Positions 34,677-43,145 are shown, counted from the stretch's first letter. The stretch is DNA of 61,518 nucleotides from Pirellulales bacterium (GCA_025927475.1 JAICLL010000015.1:1-61518), one strand, 5' to 3'. A program made the numbers and translations. The notes: generated from the sequence alone by a model not told the origin.

Positions 34677-34986
34677 CGTCATTCTCATTCGGTATCCGTT
34701 TTCAGATCTCTCGGGTGCAAAAGTACGACCTGCTGTCGTCGTCGGATCGCCGCACGTATCACAGGATCTCTTCATCGTGGCGCTTACGAGTCAGCTAACG
34801 GCGCTTCTGCCGAAGGAATTTGTATTGCAGGACTGGAAGGCCGCAGGGTTGAATGTTCCAACCGCAGTGAAGCGTGCGATTCAGACGATCCATCAGCGTT
34901 TGGTTACGCGGAAGATCGGCGAGCTATCGGATCGAGATGGCGCGATCCTCGAGACGTCGTTGCGTCAATGGCTCGACTTGCACTGA
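34654..34986 (+). CDS. mazF: PemK/MazF-family endoribonuclease toxin
   Basis: 110 aa from ATG 34654 (ATG 34645 possible). Canonical features: DVILIRYPFSDLSGAKVRPAVVVGS, VALTSQLTA, and the late KRAIQTIHQRLVTRKIGELS. These cover the conserved Arg and Ser/Thr near the active site. The toxin cleaves mRNA when freed from its antitoxin. Intact length and no frameshift, unlike the second MazF in this window (38719). Confidence 0.9.
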   Translation: MPSYSKNDVILIRYPFSDLSGAKVRPAVVVGSPHVSQDLFIVALTSQLTALLPKEFVLQDWKAAGLNVPTAVKRAIQTIHQRLVTRKIGELSDRDGAILETSLRQWLDLH

Positions 34987-35000
34987 TGCTTGCGCCTGTG

Positions 35001-35107
35001 TTAGGAGCGGACGAAAAATAACTTCGACATACACATCCCTCTCCCTCCGGGAGAGGTCAGGTGAGGGCCAAGACAATTGCCGAAGTTATTTTTCGCCCGC
35101 TCCTTAG
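35001..35107. repeat. 26-bp imperfect inverted repeat (MITE-like)
   Basis: Arms TTAGGAGCGGACGAAAAATA and onward (35001-35026), and TATTTTTCGCCCGCTCC-type (35081-35107), match in about 24 positions around a 54-nt loop. The loop holds a CCCTCCGGGAG hairpin. It is between mazF and a small membrane protein. Confidence 0.75.
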
Positions 35108-35145
35108 TCACGCCCGACAGGTCCGTGGCCCCGCTAAAAAACCGT

Positions 35146-35424
35146 ATGGGCATCCTCATTTTCAATCTGCCGGGCTTGGTGATCATCGCCCTCGCGTTCG
35201 CGATTGCATATGGCATTGGAGCGCTTACCGGCAGAAGCGAGGAAGGCCCTCTCACGCTCTTCGGCGGCTTATTCGTGCTGATTTTCGATTTGTCCTACCG
35301 CCTGCTAAAAGCCAATGGCCATTGGTTTACTCCGAGCCGCGGTGGAAGCTTATTCTTTTTGCCTGCATGGATGCTCGGAGCGCTTTGGATCGTTTTGGGG
35401 ATCGTTTATACATTGCAACAATGA
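35146..35424 (+). CDS. Small membrane protein of unknown function (92 aa)
   Basis: ATG 35146 (MGILIFNLPGLVIIALAFAI) is chosen because the longer frame runs into the inverted repeat. Three likely transmembrane segments: residues 2-22, 36-53 and 70-88. No Cys or charged catalytic residues. Its stop codon overlaps the start of the following beta-propeller gene (ATGA), which suggests co-translation. Unknown family. Confidence 0.7.
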   Translation: MGILIFNLPGLVIIALAFAIAYGIGALTGRSEEGPLTLFGGLFVLIFDLSYRLLKANGHWFTPSRGGSLFFLPAWMLGALWIVLGIVYTLQQ

Positions 35425-36578
35425 TTCATCCTTGCGGTATCGTCGTGATCACGGCCGTTGTTTTCGCGCTGGCTGCACCTGGCGCCGGCGCGGCCGACGT
35501 TTCGCCTCGCGATTCTTTGCGCGAAAGCGCCGCGGCCGACGCTTGGCCGCTGTTTCGCGGCGTGGCGGGCTGCACGGGCGTTTCGGACAGCAAACTGCCC
35601 GACCGGCCGGCGGTGCTCTGGAAACGCTCGTTCAAGAACGGCTCGTTCGAGGCCACCGCGGTCATCGTCGGTGACGCGGTCTATGTGGGCAGCCTCGACG
35701 GCGATTTTTACGCCCTCGATCTGTCCAGCGGCGAAGAGCGCTGGAAACTGCACACCGAGTTGGGTTTCCAGGCGGCGGCGGGCGTCCGCGACGGCGTGGT
35801 CTATGTGGGCGATGCCGACGGCGTGTTCTTCGCCCTCGACGCCGCCACGGGCGAGAAAAAGTGGAGTATCTCCGCCGAGGCCGAAATCAACGGCGGCACG
35901 AATTTTTACCACGATTGCGTGCTCTTCACCTCCAACGACGGCAAGCTCACCTGCCTGAAATGCGCCGACGGCTCGCCCGTCTGGCAATACTCCATCGAAA
36001 ACATGCTCAAGTGCGCTCCCAGCGTGGCGGGCAATCGCTGCTTCCTGGCCGGCTGCGATGGCAAGCTGCACGCGGTCGATTTGGACAAGGGCGAAGCCGT
36101 GGCTAAAATCGAGATCGACGATCCCACGCTTAGCACGCCGGCTGCCAGCGGCGACCGCGTCTATTTTGGCACGCAGGGCGGACGCACTCTGGCCGTCGAT
36201 TGGCGAAAGTCGGAAATCGCCTGGAGCTACGAACCCAAACGCTCCGGTCAACAGGTCAAGTCGTCGGCGGCGGTGGCGGCGGGGCTAGTGCTGTTTGGCG
36301 GGCACGACCGCATGATGCACGCGCTCGACGCCCGTTCCGGCCAAGAAGCTTGGAGCACCGCCGCGCGGGCCAACATCGACGCGTCGCCGGTGGCGGTGGG
36401 CGACCGTGTGGTGGTCGGCACGCAGCGGGGCGAGCTGATCATGTGGGAGCTGAAAACCGGCAAGCAGGTTTGGCAATACGAGGCCGGCGGCCGATTTTCG
36501 GCCTCGCCCGCCGTGGCACAGGGTAAAATGGTGATTGGCAACGACGCCGGAGATCTATTCTGCTTTGGCGCGCGATAG
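35421..36578 (+). CDS. Exported PQQ-like beta-propeller protein
   Basis: 385 aa. A signal peptide (VVITAVVFALAAPGAGAAD) precedes WPLFRGVAGCTGVSDSKLP, then at least six propeller blades of the PQQ/BamB type with the recurring GxxYALDxxTGEExW pattern: GDFYALDLSSGEERWKL, GVFFALDAATGEKKWSI, GKLHAVDLDKGEAV, RMMHALDARSGQEAWST, GELIMWELKTGKQVWQYE. There is no clear cofactor-ligand set, so it is probably a non-catalytic propeller, or a planctomycete PQQ-like serine kinase-linked module without the kinase. Periplasmic or surface location. Confidence 0.82.
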   Translation: MIHPCGIVVITAVVFALAAPGAGAADVSPRDSLRESAAADAWPLFRGVAGCTGVSDSKLPDRPAVLWKRSFKNGSFEATAVIVGDAVYVGSLDGDFYALDLSSGEERWKLHTELGFQAAAGVRDGVVYVGDADGVFFALDAATGEKKWSISAEAEINGGTNFYHDCVLFTSNDGKLTCLKCADGSPVWQYSIENMLKCAPSVAGNRCFLAGCDGKLHAVDLDKGEAVAKIEIDDPTLSTPAASGDRVYFGTQGGRTLAVDWRKSEIAWSYEPKRSGQQVKSSAAVAAGLVLFGGHDRMMHALDARSGQEAWSTAARANIDASPVAVGDRVVVGTQRGELIMWELKTGKQVWQYEAGGRFSASPAVAQGKMVIGNDAGDLFCFGAR

Positions 36579-36623
36579 TCCGGAAACCAATGAGGAGACG
36601 CGGAGAAGAGGAGACGCGGAGAA

Positions 36624-36724
36624 GTAGGTTGGGCCGAGCGCAGCGAGTACCACCAACGGCCGCCCAGGAAACACATCGCCGCGCCGTCCAAAAGGCGGGG
36701 CTCGCTGCGCTCGGCCCACCCTAC
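36624..36724. repeat. Inverted pair of GGCCGAGCGCAGCGAG repeats
   Basis: Left arm about 36624-36654 and right arm about 36697-36724, opposite orientations, with 42 nt between. This fills most of the 187-bp gap before the radical SAM gene. It has the same structure as 55714-55903 and 61433-61518. Confidence 0.75.
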
Positions 36725-36765
36725 AAACGTTCGCCATCGGCGGCGATCAACAAACACCAAATCGA

Positions 36766-38070
36766 ATGACGACTGAAACGACCAAAACCGAAGTCGGCAG
36801 CTATTTCATTGCCAACTATCCCCCGTTCTCACAATGGACGGCCGAGGGACTCGGCGACGTGCGCGCCGCGCTGGCCTCCCCGCCGCGCGAGGTGCCCCTG
36901 GGGCTTTATTTGCACATTCCCTTCTGCCGCAAGCGTTGCAAGTTTTGCTATTTCCGCGTCTATACCGACAAGGCCGCACCCGACGTCGAGCGCTACGTCT
37001 CGGCGCTCGCCCGAGAAATCGAGCTGGTCAGCCGGCTGGGCGTGATGGGCGGGCGGCCTTTCCGCTTTGTGTATTTTGGCGGCGGCACGCCTTCGTTTCT
37101 CAGCGCGCGGCAGCTCACTTCATTGGTCGATCGGCTGCGGGCCAACATCAACTGGCAGCACGCTGAAGAGGTCACCTTCGAGTGCGAGCCGGGCACGCTC
37201 TCGCAGCCCAAGCTGGCCACGCTCAAGGAGCTGGGCGTCACGCGGCTCAGCCTGGGCGTCGAAAACTTCAGCGACGCCATTCTGGAAGAGAACGGGCGGG
37301 CCCATCTTTCGGCTGAAATCTACAAAGCGTGGGACTGGATTGCGGCCCTCGATTTTCCCAACGTCAACATCGACCTGATCAGCGGCATGGTGGGCGAGAC
37401 CTGGGACAACTGGAAAGACTGCATTCGCCGCACCATCGAGCTTTCGCCCGACAGTGTGACGATTTATCAAATGGAGCTGCCCTTCAACACGGTTTACTCG
37501 CGCGACATTCTGGGCAACCAGGTCGAGACGCCGGTGGCCGACTGGCCCACCAAGCGAGCCTGGCAGAACTACGCTTACGACGCGTTGCTGGCGGCTGGCT
37601 ATCAGATCTCCAGCGCCTACACGCTGGTCAAAGACAAGGCGAAGGTCAACTTTAGTTATCGCGACAACCTGTGGCGCGGCAGCGATCTGCTGGCCACCGG
37701 CGTGGCCAGCTTCGGACACGTTTCGGGCGTTCACTACCAAAACCTGACCGAGTGGGGCAACTATTTGGAATCGCTCGAAGCGGGCGAGCTGCCGCTCTAT
37801 CGCGGCCTGCGACCGACGCCGCACCAGCTTCTGGTGCGCGAGCTGATCTTGCAGCTTAAGACCGGCCAGATCCACGCCGGCTATTTCCGCCAAAAGTTCG
37901 GCGTCGAAATTTTGGACGAGTGGCGCGACGCCTGGACCGAGTACGCCGGCGATGGCTATCTGACCATCGACGGCGACCGCATTACGCTCACGCGCGAAGG
38001 GCTGCTCCGCGTCGACAGCCTGTTGCCGGCGTTTTTTGAGCCGGAGCACCAGGGAGTGCGGTACACCTGA
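36766..38070 (+). CDS. HemN/HemW-family radical SAM protein
   Basis: 434 aa. The CxxxCxxC cluster motif is C54-C58-C61 in CRKRCKFCYFRVY, inside the HIPFCRKRC context of coproporphyrinogen III oxidase-like enzymes. The SAM-binding GGGTPSFLS, FECEPGTL, and RLSLGVENFSDAIL (usually SLGVQSF) follow; DLISGMVGETWDNW and a HemN C-terminal domain (TPHQLLVRELILQLKTG) end it. Start ATG 36766. Candidates are oxygen-independent coproporphyrinogen oxidase, HemW heme chaperone or HutW-like heme degradation; the Phe-Arg-Val in place of the usual second aromatic motif, and Glu-Asn in place of Gln-Ser, make HemN activity uncertain. Confidence 0.82.
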   Translation: MTTETTKTEVGSYFIANYPPFSQWTAEGLGDVRAALASPPREVPLGLYLHIPFCRKRCKFCYFRVYTDKAAPDVERYVSALAREIELVSRLGVMGGRPFRFVYFGGGTPSFLSARQLTSLVDRLRANINWQHAEEVTFECEPGTLSQPKLATLKELGVTRLSLGVENFSDAILEENGRAHLSAEIYKAWDWIAALDFPNVNIDLISGMVGETWDNWKDCIRRTIELSPDSVTIYQMELPFNTVYSRDILGNQVETPVADWPTKRAWQNYAYDALLAAGYQISSAYTLVKDKAKVNFSYRDNLWRGSDLLATGVASFGHVSGVHYQNLTEWGNYLESLEAGELPLYRGLRPTPHQLLVRELILQLKTGQIHAGYFRQKFGVEILDEWRDAWTEYAGDGYLTIDGDRITLTREGLLRVDSLLPAFFEPEHQGVRYT

Positions 38071-38458
38071 CTGCCGCGCCGGCTCGGTCTATTTGCGGGC
38101 CGTCGGCCCGCTGCTGGGCGACCCCAAATGGTCGCAAAACTCCGATCGCTGGATCTCGGAGACCTGTGGGGTCAGTCATCCGTTTGTGGCGACGCTCCGT
38201 GCTCAACTGGTAACGGTTAAAAGTTGAGCCAAGGCCCACGCACTGTTCGTTGAAGGGCGAGTACGGCTTAAAGCCTCGCATCGCTTCCTTGTAGATGCGG
38301 AGCCGGCACTTCGACGGCAGCTTTCGTAGGCGCGAAAGGTGGTGCGGGCGGTGCGCAATTACCACCGCCACGATCGCGGTGGTATAATGCACGCGAGCAA
38401 GGGGTCTCGATTTATGCCGGAAAGGCCCGCGGGGCGCTTTCAGGAAGGTTAAAAACGC
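38071..38458. other. 388-bp gap without recognisable gene
   Basis: Contains short GC-rich palindromic patches (GCGGGCCGTCGGCCCGC at about 38095) but no ORF I can support and no tRNA. The last 20 nt include AGGAAGG, the ribosome binding site of the following antitoxin gene. Confidence 0.4.
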
Positions 38459-38722
38459 ATGCCCATCCGCCTAACCGAAGATCAATGGAGTGAAGCCCGC
38501 CATCTCGGCGAAGTGCCGATTCGTGTCTGCGACCCCGCGCAACAGTCGACTTACGTGCTTCTGCGGGCGGAGGTATATGAGCGCTTCAAGGCGTTGTTCG
38601 AGGACGATCCTGTGACCGAACCAGAACGCATGTTCCAGTTGCGGCAATTCGGCCAGCGAGCGGGCTGGGACGATCCGCAAATGGACATCTATGATGACCT
38701 CGACCCGCGCCGCAAATCATGA
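38459..38722 (+). CDS. Antitoxin-position protein paired with a broken MazF
   Basis: 87 aa, starting 11 nt after AGGAAGG. Begins MPIRLTEDQWSEARHLGEV, middle PIRVCDPAQQSTYVLLRAEVYERFKALF, acidic tail WDDPQMDIYDDLDP, the part expected to occupy the MazF active site. From memory, this ORF is often found upstream of planctomycete and cyanobacterial mazF genes. Its stop overlaps the toxin ATG (ATGA). Intact although the toxin is not. Confidence 0.75.
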   Translation: MPIRLTEDQWSEARHLGEVPIRVCDPAQQSTYVLLRAEVYERFKALFEDDPVTEPERMFQLRQFGQRAGWDDPQMDIYDDLDPRRKS

Positions 38723-38992
38723 ACGTGTCTCGCGGCGACGTGGTCCTGGTCGATTACCCATTTAGCGATCGGACGGGCAGCAAGGTCCGGCCCGCGCTTG
38801 TTGCTCAAACGGACGTTCTCAACCATCGGATCACCGGCACCATTCTTGCCGGCATCAGCCGCTCGACGCATCGTGCATCACCCACTATTGACGTTCGATC
38901 AGCGATTGATCATCGCGAAGATCGGAGAACTATCCACGGCGCTGATGGGTCAAATCGAGGGGTGTCTCAAGGCGGCGCTTGAGCTTCCATGA
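38719..38992 (+). pseudogene. MazF-family toxin with internal deletion and frameshift
   Basis: Opens like an intact MazF: MNVSRGDVVLVDYPFSDRTG, then SKVRPALVAQTDVLN and ISRSTHRASPT. After that the frame is lost. In the +1 frame the normal C-terminus appears (LLTFDQRLIIAKIGELSTAL, then MGQIEGCLKAALELP, ending at 38992). The central segment of about 30-35 residues, including catalytic positions, is missing. A deletion not divisible by three explains both effects. Toxin activity is very unlikely. Confidence 0.82.
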
Positions 38993-39072
38993 TTATTTCT
39001 GTGTGGCATCGACGCCCTGTTCCTTGAGCCAACAAAGCTTCCGCCAGTTGTCATCGAAGCTCGCGTTGGGGC

Positions 39073-39330
39073 TCAATGCCCCCGAAAGCTCGCGGCGAAA
39101 GCTGCCAGTTCGCCAGATTCTGGATCGATGCCCGCAATATTAGGCCCCTTGCGCTTGTTGCAATGAAGACAACTCCAGGCCAGGTTCTCCAAAATCGTGG
39201 CGCCGCCGTGTTGACGTGCGATGATGTGGTCCACCTGGAAGGGCAACGGATCAAACCGCTCGGGCATGCGGCAATAGTCGCAGCGCTCGCCCGCGAGTTT
39301 CCACAACTTGTTGAGCAGCGCGCGATTCAC
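39073..39330 (-). pseudogene. HNH endonuclease remnant, N-terminal half
   Basis: GTG start at 39330. The nuclease core is complete (LNKLWKLAGERCDYCRMPER, QVDHIIARQHGG, LENLAWSCLHCNKRKGPNI), with the zinc or structural Cys pairs CDYC and CLHC. The frame then diverges from the family after GIDPESGEL and stops after FAASFRGH; the C-terminal half (FNP.RD.W..HF type) is gone. The partner ORF normally upstream is also absent. It may have lost activity, though the catalytic part itself survives. Confidence 0.72.
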
Positions 39331-39397
39331 GGCTTTCGCGGTTTCTTGTCATTCGGCTTTGGCTTATGGCGCAGCGCTTGCCGCGCCTTCGACTTGG

Positions 39398-39583
39398 TTA
39401 TCCGTCGTTCTTCACCACGCCGTGCAACCGCGACAACTCCTCAATCAGCGCCTTTAACTCTTCAGCGGTGAGCTCGACGGGATCGCCGTGCTCGTTCACC
39501 GCCTTCAGGTGTACGGTGTCGGACTGTTCAACCCAAGCACACACGCGCCCGCCGGCCGTTTTAAAAATGTCCGCAGCCTTCAT
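39398..39583 (-). CDS. Small protein, possible immunity partner of the toxin tail
   Basis: 61 aa from ATG 39583 (a GTG at 39589 would overlap the stop of the gene before it). Sequence MKAADIFKTAGGRVCAWVEQ..LKAVNEHGDPVELTAEELKAL: a short beta-strand region, then a helix. No family recognised. Its placement directly behind a polymorphic-toxin-like tail, on the same strand and nearly overlapping, is the usual place for an immunity gene. That role is inference from position only. Confidence 0.5.
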   Translation of the reverse strand: MKAADIFKTAGGRVCAWVEQSDTVHLKAVNEHGDPVELTAEELKALIEELSRLHGVVKNDG

Positions 39584-39585
39584 GG

Positions 39586-39933
39586 TCACGTGCCGGTCGT
39601 TGGAAAATGAGGATCGTTGGTAGTGGGATCGAGTATTCTACTGCCATCTGCATTATAACCATGCACATGGTCAACGGCAGCATTGGGGTTGTTATACGGA
39701 TGGCCGGTAACGGGATCGATATGCCCGCGGTCTAAACGAAGGCGTTCGCGATTCGTCACCGGGTCGGCCCACTTTCTCGGCTGCCCGTCGCCGGCGTCCG
39801 GGTGTCCTGTTGGCTTCCCTACAGAAGGCACAGCGTTCACAATGCGCGAAATGTGACGCGACGCGGATTCGCCCCTCGCGGATTGGCTTACGGCACGGAG
39901 TCCGTACCCTACAGACGCCGAACGCAGAATCAT
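39586..39933 (-). pseudogene. Orphan C-terminal domain of an RHS/polymorphic toxin-like protein
   Basis: Only the last 75-80 residues look real: VGKPTGHPDAGDGQPRKW, then LDRGHIDPVTGHPYNNPNAA, VDHVHGYNADGSRI and NDPHFPTTG. This His/Asp/Asn-rich, Gly/Pro-turn sequence is like the variable C-terminal modules of RHS-type polymorphic toxins. The first 35 residues come from a GC-rich repeat (including the mirrored ACGGAGTCCGT motif) and no RHS core lies upstream. It is therefore a displaced toxin tail or cassette, not a whole gene. The toxin activity is not identifiable. Confidence 0.55.
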
Positions 39934-40011
39934 CCGCGGCGTGAGCGACCAATCCGCGTCGCGCCGACGACTGAGCCCTGCGCCAAAATGCTGAACCCTG
40001 AAGCCTGAACC

Positions 40012-42903
40012 CTATTTCTTCCGAGCGAACTTCTCCGCCACCGCCGCCTGGGCTGCAGCCAGCCGGGCAATGGGCACGCGGAAAGGAGAGCAGCTCACAT
40101 AGTCGAGCCCGATCTCGTGACAGAAAATCACGCTGGCTGGGTCGCCGCCGTGCTCGCCGCAAATGCCGACCTTCAATTTGGGGCGGCTCTTGCGGCCATC
40201 CTCGACGCCCATCCGCATCAGTCGGCCGACGCCGTCGCGGTCGATCGTTTGGAAAGGGTCGTTGGGCACAATGTCGTGCTCGCGGTAGTAGTTGATGTAG
40301 CCCGCGTAATCGTCGCGGCTCATGCCGAGCGTCGTCTGCGTCAGGTCGTTGGTGCCGAAGCTGAAGAATTCGGCGCCCTGGGCGATCTCTTCCGCCCGAA
40401 CCGCGGCGCGTGGCACCTCGACCATCGTGCCCACCAGGTAGTCGACCTTCACGCCCTTTTCGCCAAACACCTTGGCCGCCGTCTCGCGGATGATTTTTTC
40501 CTGGTCTTTGAACTCCGCCAAAAAGCCGACCAGCGGAATCATCACTTCGGGCAACACGTTCACGCCGTCGCGCTTCACGTCGCAGGCGGCCTCGAAAATG
40601 GCGCGAGCCTGCATCCGCGTGATTTCGGGATACACAATGCCCAAGCGGCAACCGCGGTGGCCCAGCATCGGGTTGAACTCGTGCAGCTCTTCGACGCGGC
40701 GGGCGATTGTCTCGGCCGAGATGCCAATCTTGCGGCCCAGCGCCTGTTGCTCGGCGGCTTCGTGCGGCAGGAATTCGTGCAACGGCGGATCGAGCAGGCG
40801 AATGGTCACCGGCTTGCCGTGCATCGCCCGAAACAGGCCGTCGAAATCTTCGCGCTGGAAAGGCAACAGCTTGGCCAGGCCCTTTTCGCGGTCTTCGACC
40901 GTGTCGGCCAGAATCATTTCGCGGAATTCGTCGATGTGGCCGAAGAACATGTGCTCGGTGCGGCATAGCCCGATGCCCTCGGCCCCAAAGGCAATCGCCT
41001 CGCTGGCCTGCTTCGGCTCGTCGGCGTTGGTGCGCACCCGCAGCCGCCGGGCAGAATCGACCCAGGTCATGAGCTGCGCATAGCGTCGATAGGTTTCCGA
41101 TTCTTCGGGCTTGAGCGTCTTGTGCAAAAGCACTTGAATCACTTCGCTCGGTCGGGCTTCGACCTCGCCCTGAAACACCTCGCCCGTAAAGCCGTCGATC
41201 GAGATCACGTCGCCCTCGCGCAGCACCTTGCTGCCGGCGGTGACGGTTTTTTGGCGATAGTCGATTTCCAGATCGCCGCAGCCGACGATGCAGGCTTTGC
41301 CCATCTGCCGGCTGACCAGGGCCGCGTGCGAGCTGGCCCCGCCAAACGCCGTCAGAATGCCTTTGGCGATCTTCATGCCGCGGAGATCTTCGGGGCTGGT
41401 CTCGCGGCGCACGAGAATCAACTCGACATGGTTGTTCTTTTGCCAGAGCGCCTCAGCGTCGGAGGCGTGGAAGCAGATCTTGCCGGAGGCCGCGCCGGGA
41501 CCGGCGTTGATGCCCTTGGCCAGCAGGCGGCCTTCGGCGTTGGCCTTCTTCTTTGACTGCTGATCGTAGACCGGCTGCAAAAGCTGGTTCAGGTCGTCGG
41601 CGGGAATGCGCTTGGCCCGCAAAGCTTCGTCTTTGCTGATGAGTCCCTCGTTCACCAGGTCGACGGCGATGCGCACGGCGGCAAAGCCGGTGCGCTTGGC
41701 GTTGCGCGTCTGGAGCATCCACACGCGGCCTTTTTGCACCGTGAACTCCAGGTCTTGCACCTCTTTGTAGTGCTTCTCCAGCTTGCGGCCGATGTCGCGA
41801 AGTTGCTTGAACGACTGCGGCATGTCTTGTTCAAGGGTCTCTTCGATGCGCTTGGGCGTGCGAATGCCGGCCACCACGTCTTCGCCCTGGGCGTTGATCA
41901 GATAGTCGCCGTTGATGCCCGGCGTGCCGACGGCCACGTTGCGGGTGAGGGCCACGCCGGTGGCGCAGTCGTCGCCCAGGTTGCCAAAGACCATGGCCTG
42001 CACGTTGACGGCGGTGCCCCACTCGTGCGGAATGCCGTAAGTGCGGCGATAGACCACCGCCCGGTCATTCATCCAGCTTCCGAAGACGGCGCCGATGGCG
42101 CCCCACACCTGGTCCATCGGGTCGGTGGGAAAATCTTTGCCGGTGCCTTGCTTGATGGCTCGCTTGAACTCAGCGACCAACTCCTTGAGCTGCCCGGCGT
42201 TCAGCTCGTGATCGTGCTTCACGCCGGCCTGGTGCTTTTTGGCTTCGAGCAGCTCCTCAAACGGATCGGAGTCTTCCTTGGTCTTGGGCTTCATGTCGAG
42301 CACCACATCGCCGTACATCTGCACGAAGCGGCGATAGCTGTCCCAGGCGAAGCGCTCGTCGCCCGACTGCTTGATGAGGCCCTCGATCGTCTGGTCGTTC
42401 AGGCCGATGTTGAGCACGGTGTCCATCATGCCGGGCATCGACTCGCGGGCGCCCGAGCGGCACGAAACCAACAGCGGGTTGGTGGTCGAGCCGAACTTGG
42501 CCCCCATTTCTTTCTCGACCTTGGCCATGGCCTGATCGACCAGCCTGCGCAGCTCGGGCGGATAGCTGCGTTTGTGGTCGTAGTAATAAGTGCAGACGTT
42601 GGTGCCGATGGTGAAGCCGGCGGGTACGGGCAGGCCGATCTTGGTCATTTCGGCCAGGTTGGCGCCTTTGCCGCCGAGCAGGTTTTTCATGCTGGCGTCG
42701 CCGTCGGTGCCGCCGGGGCCGAAGGAGTAGACGTATTTTTCCTTGCGGGCGGGCTTGGCCGAGGCGGGCTTGCCGTTCTTCAGCGCCCGCTCTTTCGAGC
42801 CTTTGAGCAGTGGCTTGGCTTTGGCTGATTTGGCCGATTTGGCATTACCGCTTTTGGCGGGCTTGGTCTTCTTGGCGGACTTGGTTTTCACAGCTTTGGC
42901 CAT
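40012..42903 (-). CDS. ppdK: Pyruvate, phosphate dikinase with basic N-terminal tail
   Basis: 963 aa. The first 55 residues are almost only Lys, Ala, Ser and Pro (for example AKSGNAKSAKSAKAKP), absent from ordinary PPDK. The enzyme proper begins YVYSFGPGGTDGDASMKNLL and has the ATP-grasp NTP site, the swivelling phospho-His (His526 in GGASSHAALVSRQMG) and the C-terminal PEP/pyruvate barrel (LCRTEHMFFG, GTNDLTQTTLGMSRDD, CGEHGGDPASV with the catalytic Cys). It interconverts PEP + AMP + PPi and pyruvate + ATP + Pi, giving PPi-based glycolysis or gluconeogenesis. Divergent from glycogen phosphorylase. Confidence 0.97.
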   Translation of the reverse strand: MAKAVKTKSAKKTKPAKSGNAKSAKSAKAKPLLKGSKERALKNGKPASAKPARKEKYVYSFGPGGTDGDASMKNLLGGKGANLAEMTKIGLPVPAGFTIGTNVCTYYYDHKRSYPPELRRLVDQAMAKVEKEMGAKFGSTTNPLLVSCRSGARESMPGMMDTVLNIGLNDQTIEGLIKQSGDERFAWDSYRRFVQMYGDVVLDMKPKTKEDSDPFEELLEAKKHQAGVKHDHELNAGQLKELVAEFKRAIKQGTGKDFPTDPMDQVWGAIGAVFGSWMNDRAVVYRRTYGIPHEWGTAVNVQAMVFGNLGDDCATGVALTRNVAVGTPGINGDYLINAQGEDVVAGIRTPKRIEETLEQDMPQSFKQLRDIGRKLEKHYKEVQDLEFTVQKGRVWMLQTRNAKRTGFAAVRIAVDLVNEGLISKDEALRAKRIPADDLNQLLQPVYDQQSKKKANAEGRLLAKGINAGPGAASGKICFHASDAEALWQKNNHVELILVRRETSPEDLRGMKIAKGILTAFGGASSHAALVSRQMGKACIVGCGDLEIDYRQKTVTAGSKVLREGDVISIDGFTGEVFQGEVEARPSEVIQVLLHKTLKPEESETYRRYAQLMTWVDSARRLRVRTNADEPKQASEAIAFGAEGIGLCRTEHMFFGHIDEFREMILADTVEDREKGLAKLLPFQREDFDGLFRAMHGKPVTIRLLDPPLHEFLPHEAAEQQALGRKIGISAETIARRVEELHEFNPMLGHRGCRLGIVYPEITRMQARAIFEAACDVKRDGVNVLPEVMIPLVGFLAEFKDQEKIIRETAAKVFGEKGVKVDYLVGTMVEVPRAAVRAEEIAQGAEFFSFGTNDLTQTTLGMSRDDYAGYINYYREHDIVPNDPFQTIDRDGVGRLMRMGVEDGRKSRPKLKVGICGEHGGDPASVIFCHEIGLDYVSCSPFRVPIARLAAAQAAVAEKFARKK

Positions 42904-42943
42904 CAGGATGTTCCTTGATTAACTCTATTCGAGGTTTTCGGTA

Positions 42944-43145
42944 TGTGTTCCGCCACGATGGGGCTTGTCCCCGTCGGGCGATGACTGGTCAGCTAGACAC
43001 CTGAAAAAACCCACCCCTTAATTTCGGCTTTTCGTACGCCGCCGGAGGCGGCGTACGAAAAGCCGAAACGAAAAAAAGGATCGTTATCGCCGATGCTAGC
43101 TTGTCAGTCATCGCTCCACCGGGGCAAGCCCGGCGGTGGCGAGCG
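42944..43145. repeat. Composite inverted-repeat element with a 22-bp perfect hairpin
   Basis: Outer arms near 42949-42988 and 43099-43139 are imperfect inverted copies (GGGGCTTGTCCCCGTCGGG and GGGGCAAGCCCGGCGG; both with GATGACTG/CAGTCATC). Inside, 43022-43068 is a perfect 22-bp hairpin with a GGA loop (arm TTTCGGCTTTTCGTACGCCG). It occupies the divergent region between ppdK and glgP, so is not a terminator. A related unit is at 8355-8390. The remaining gap (43146-43432) holds the repeat at 43175-43207 and no gene. Confidence 0.8.
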
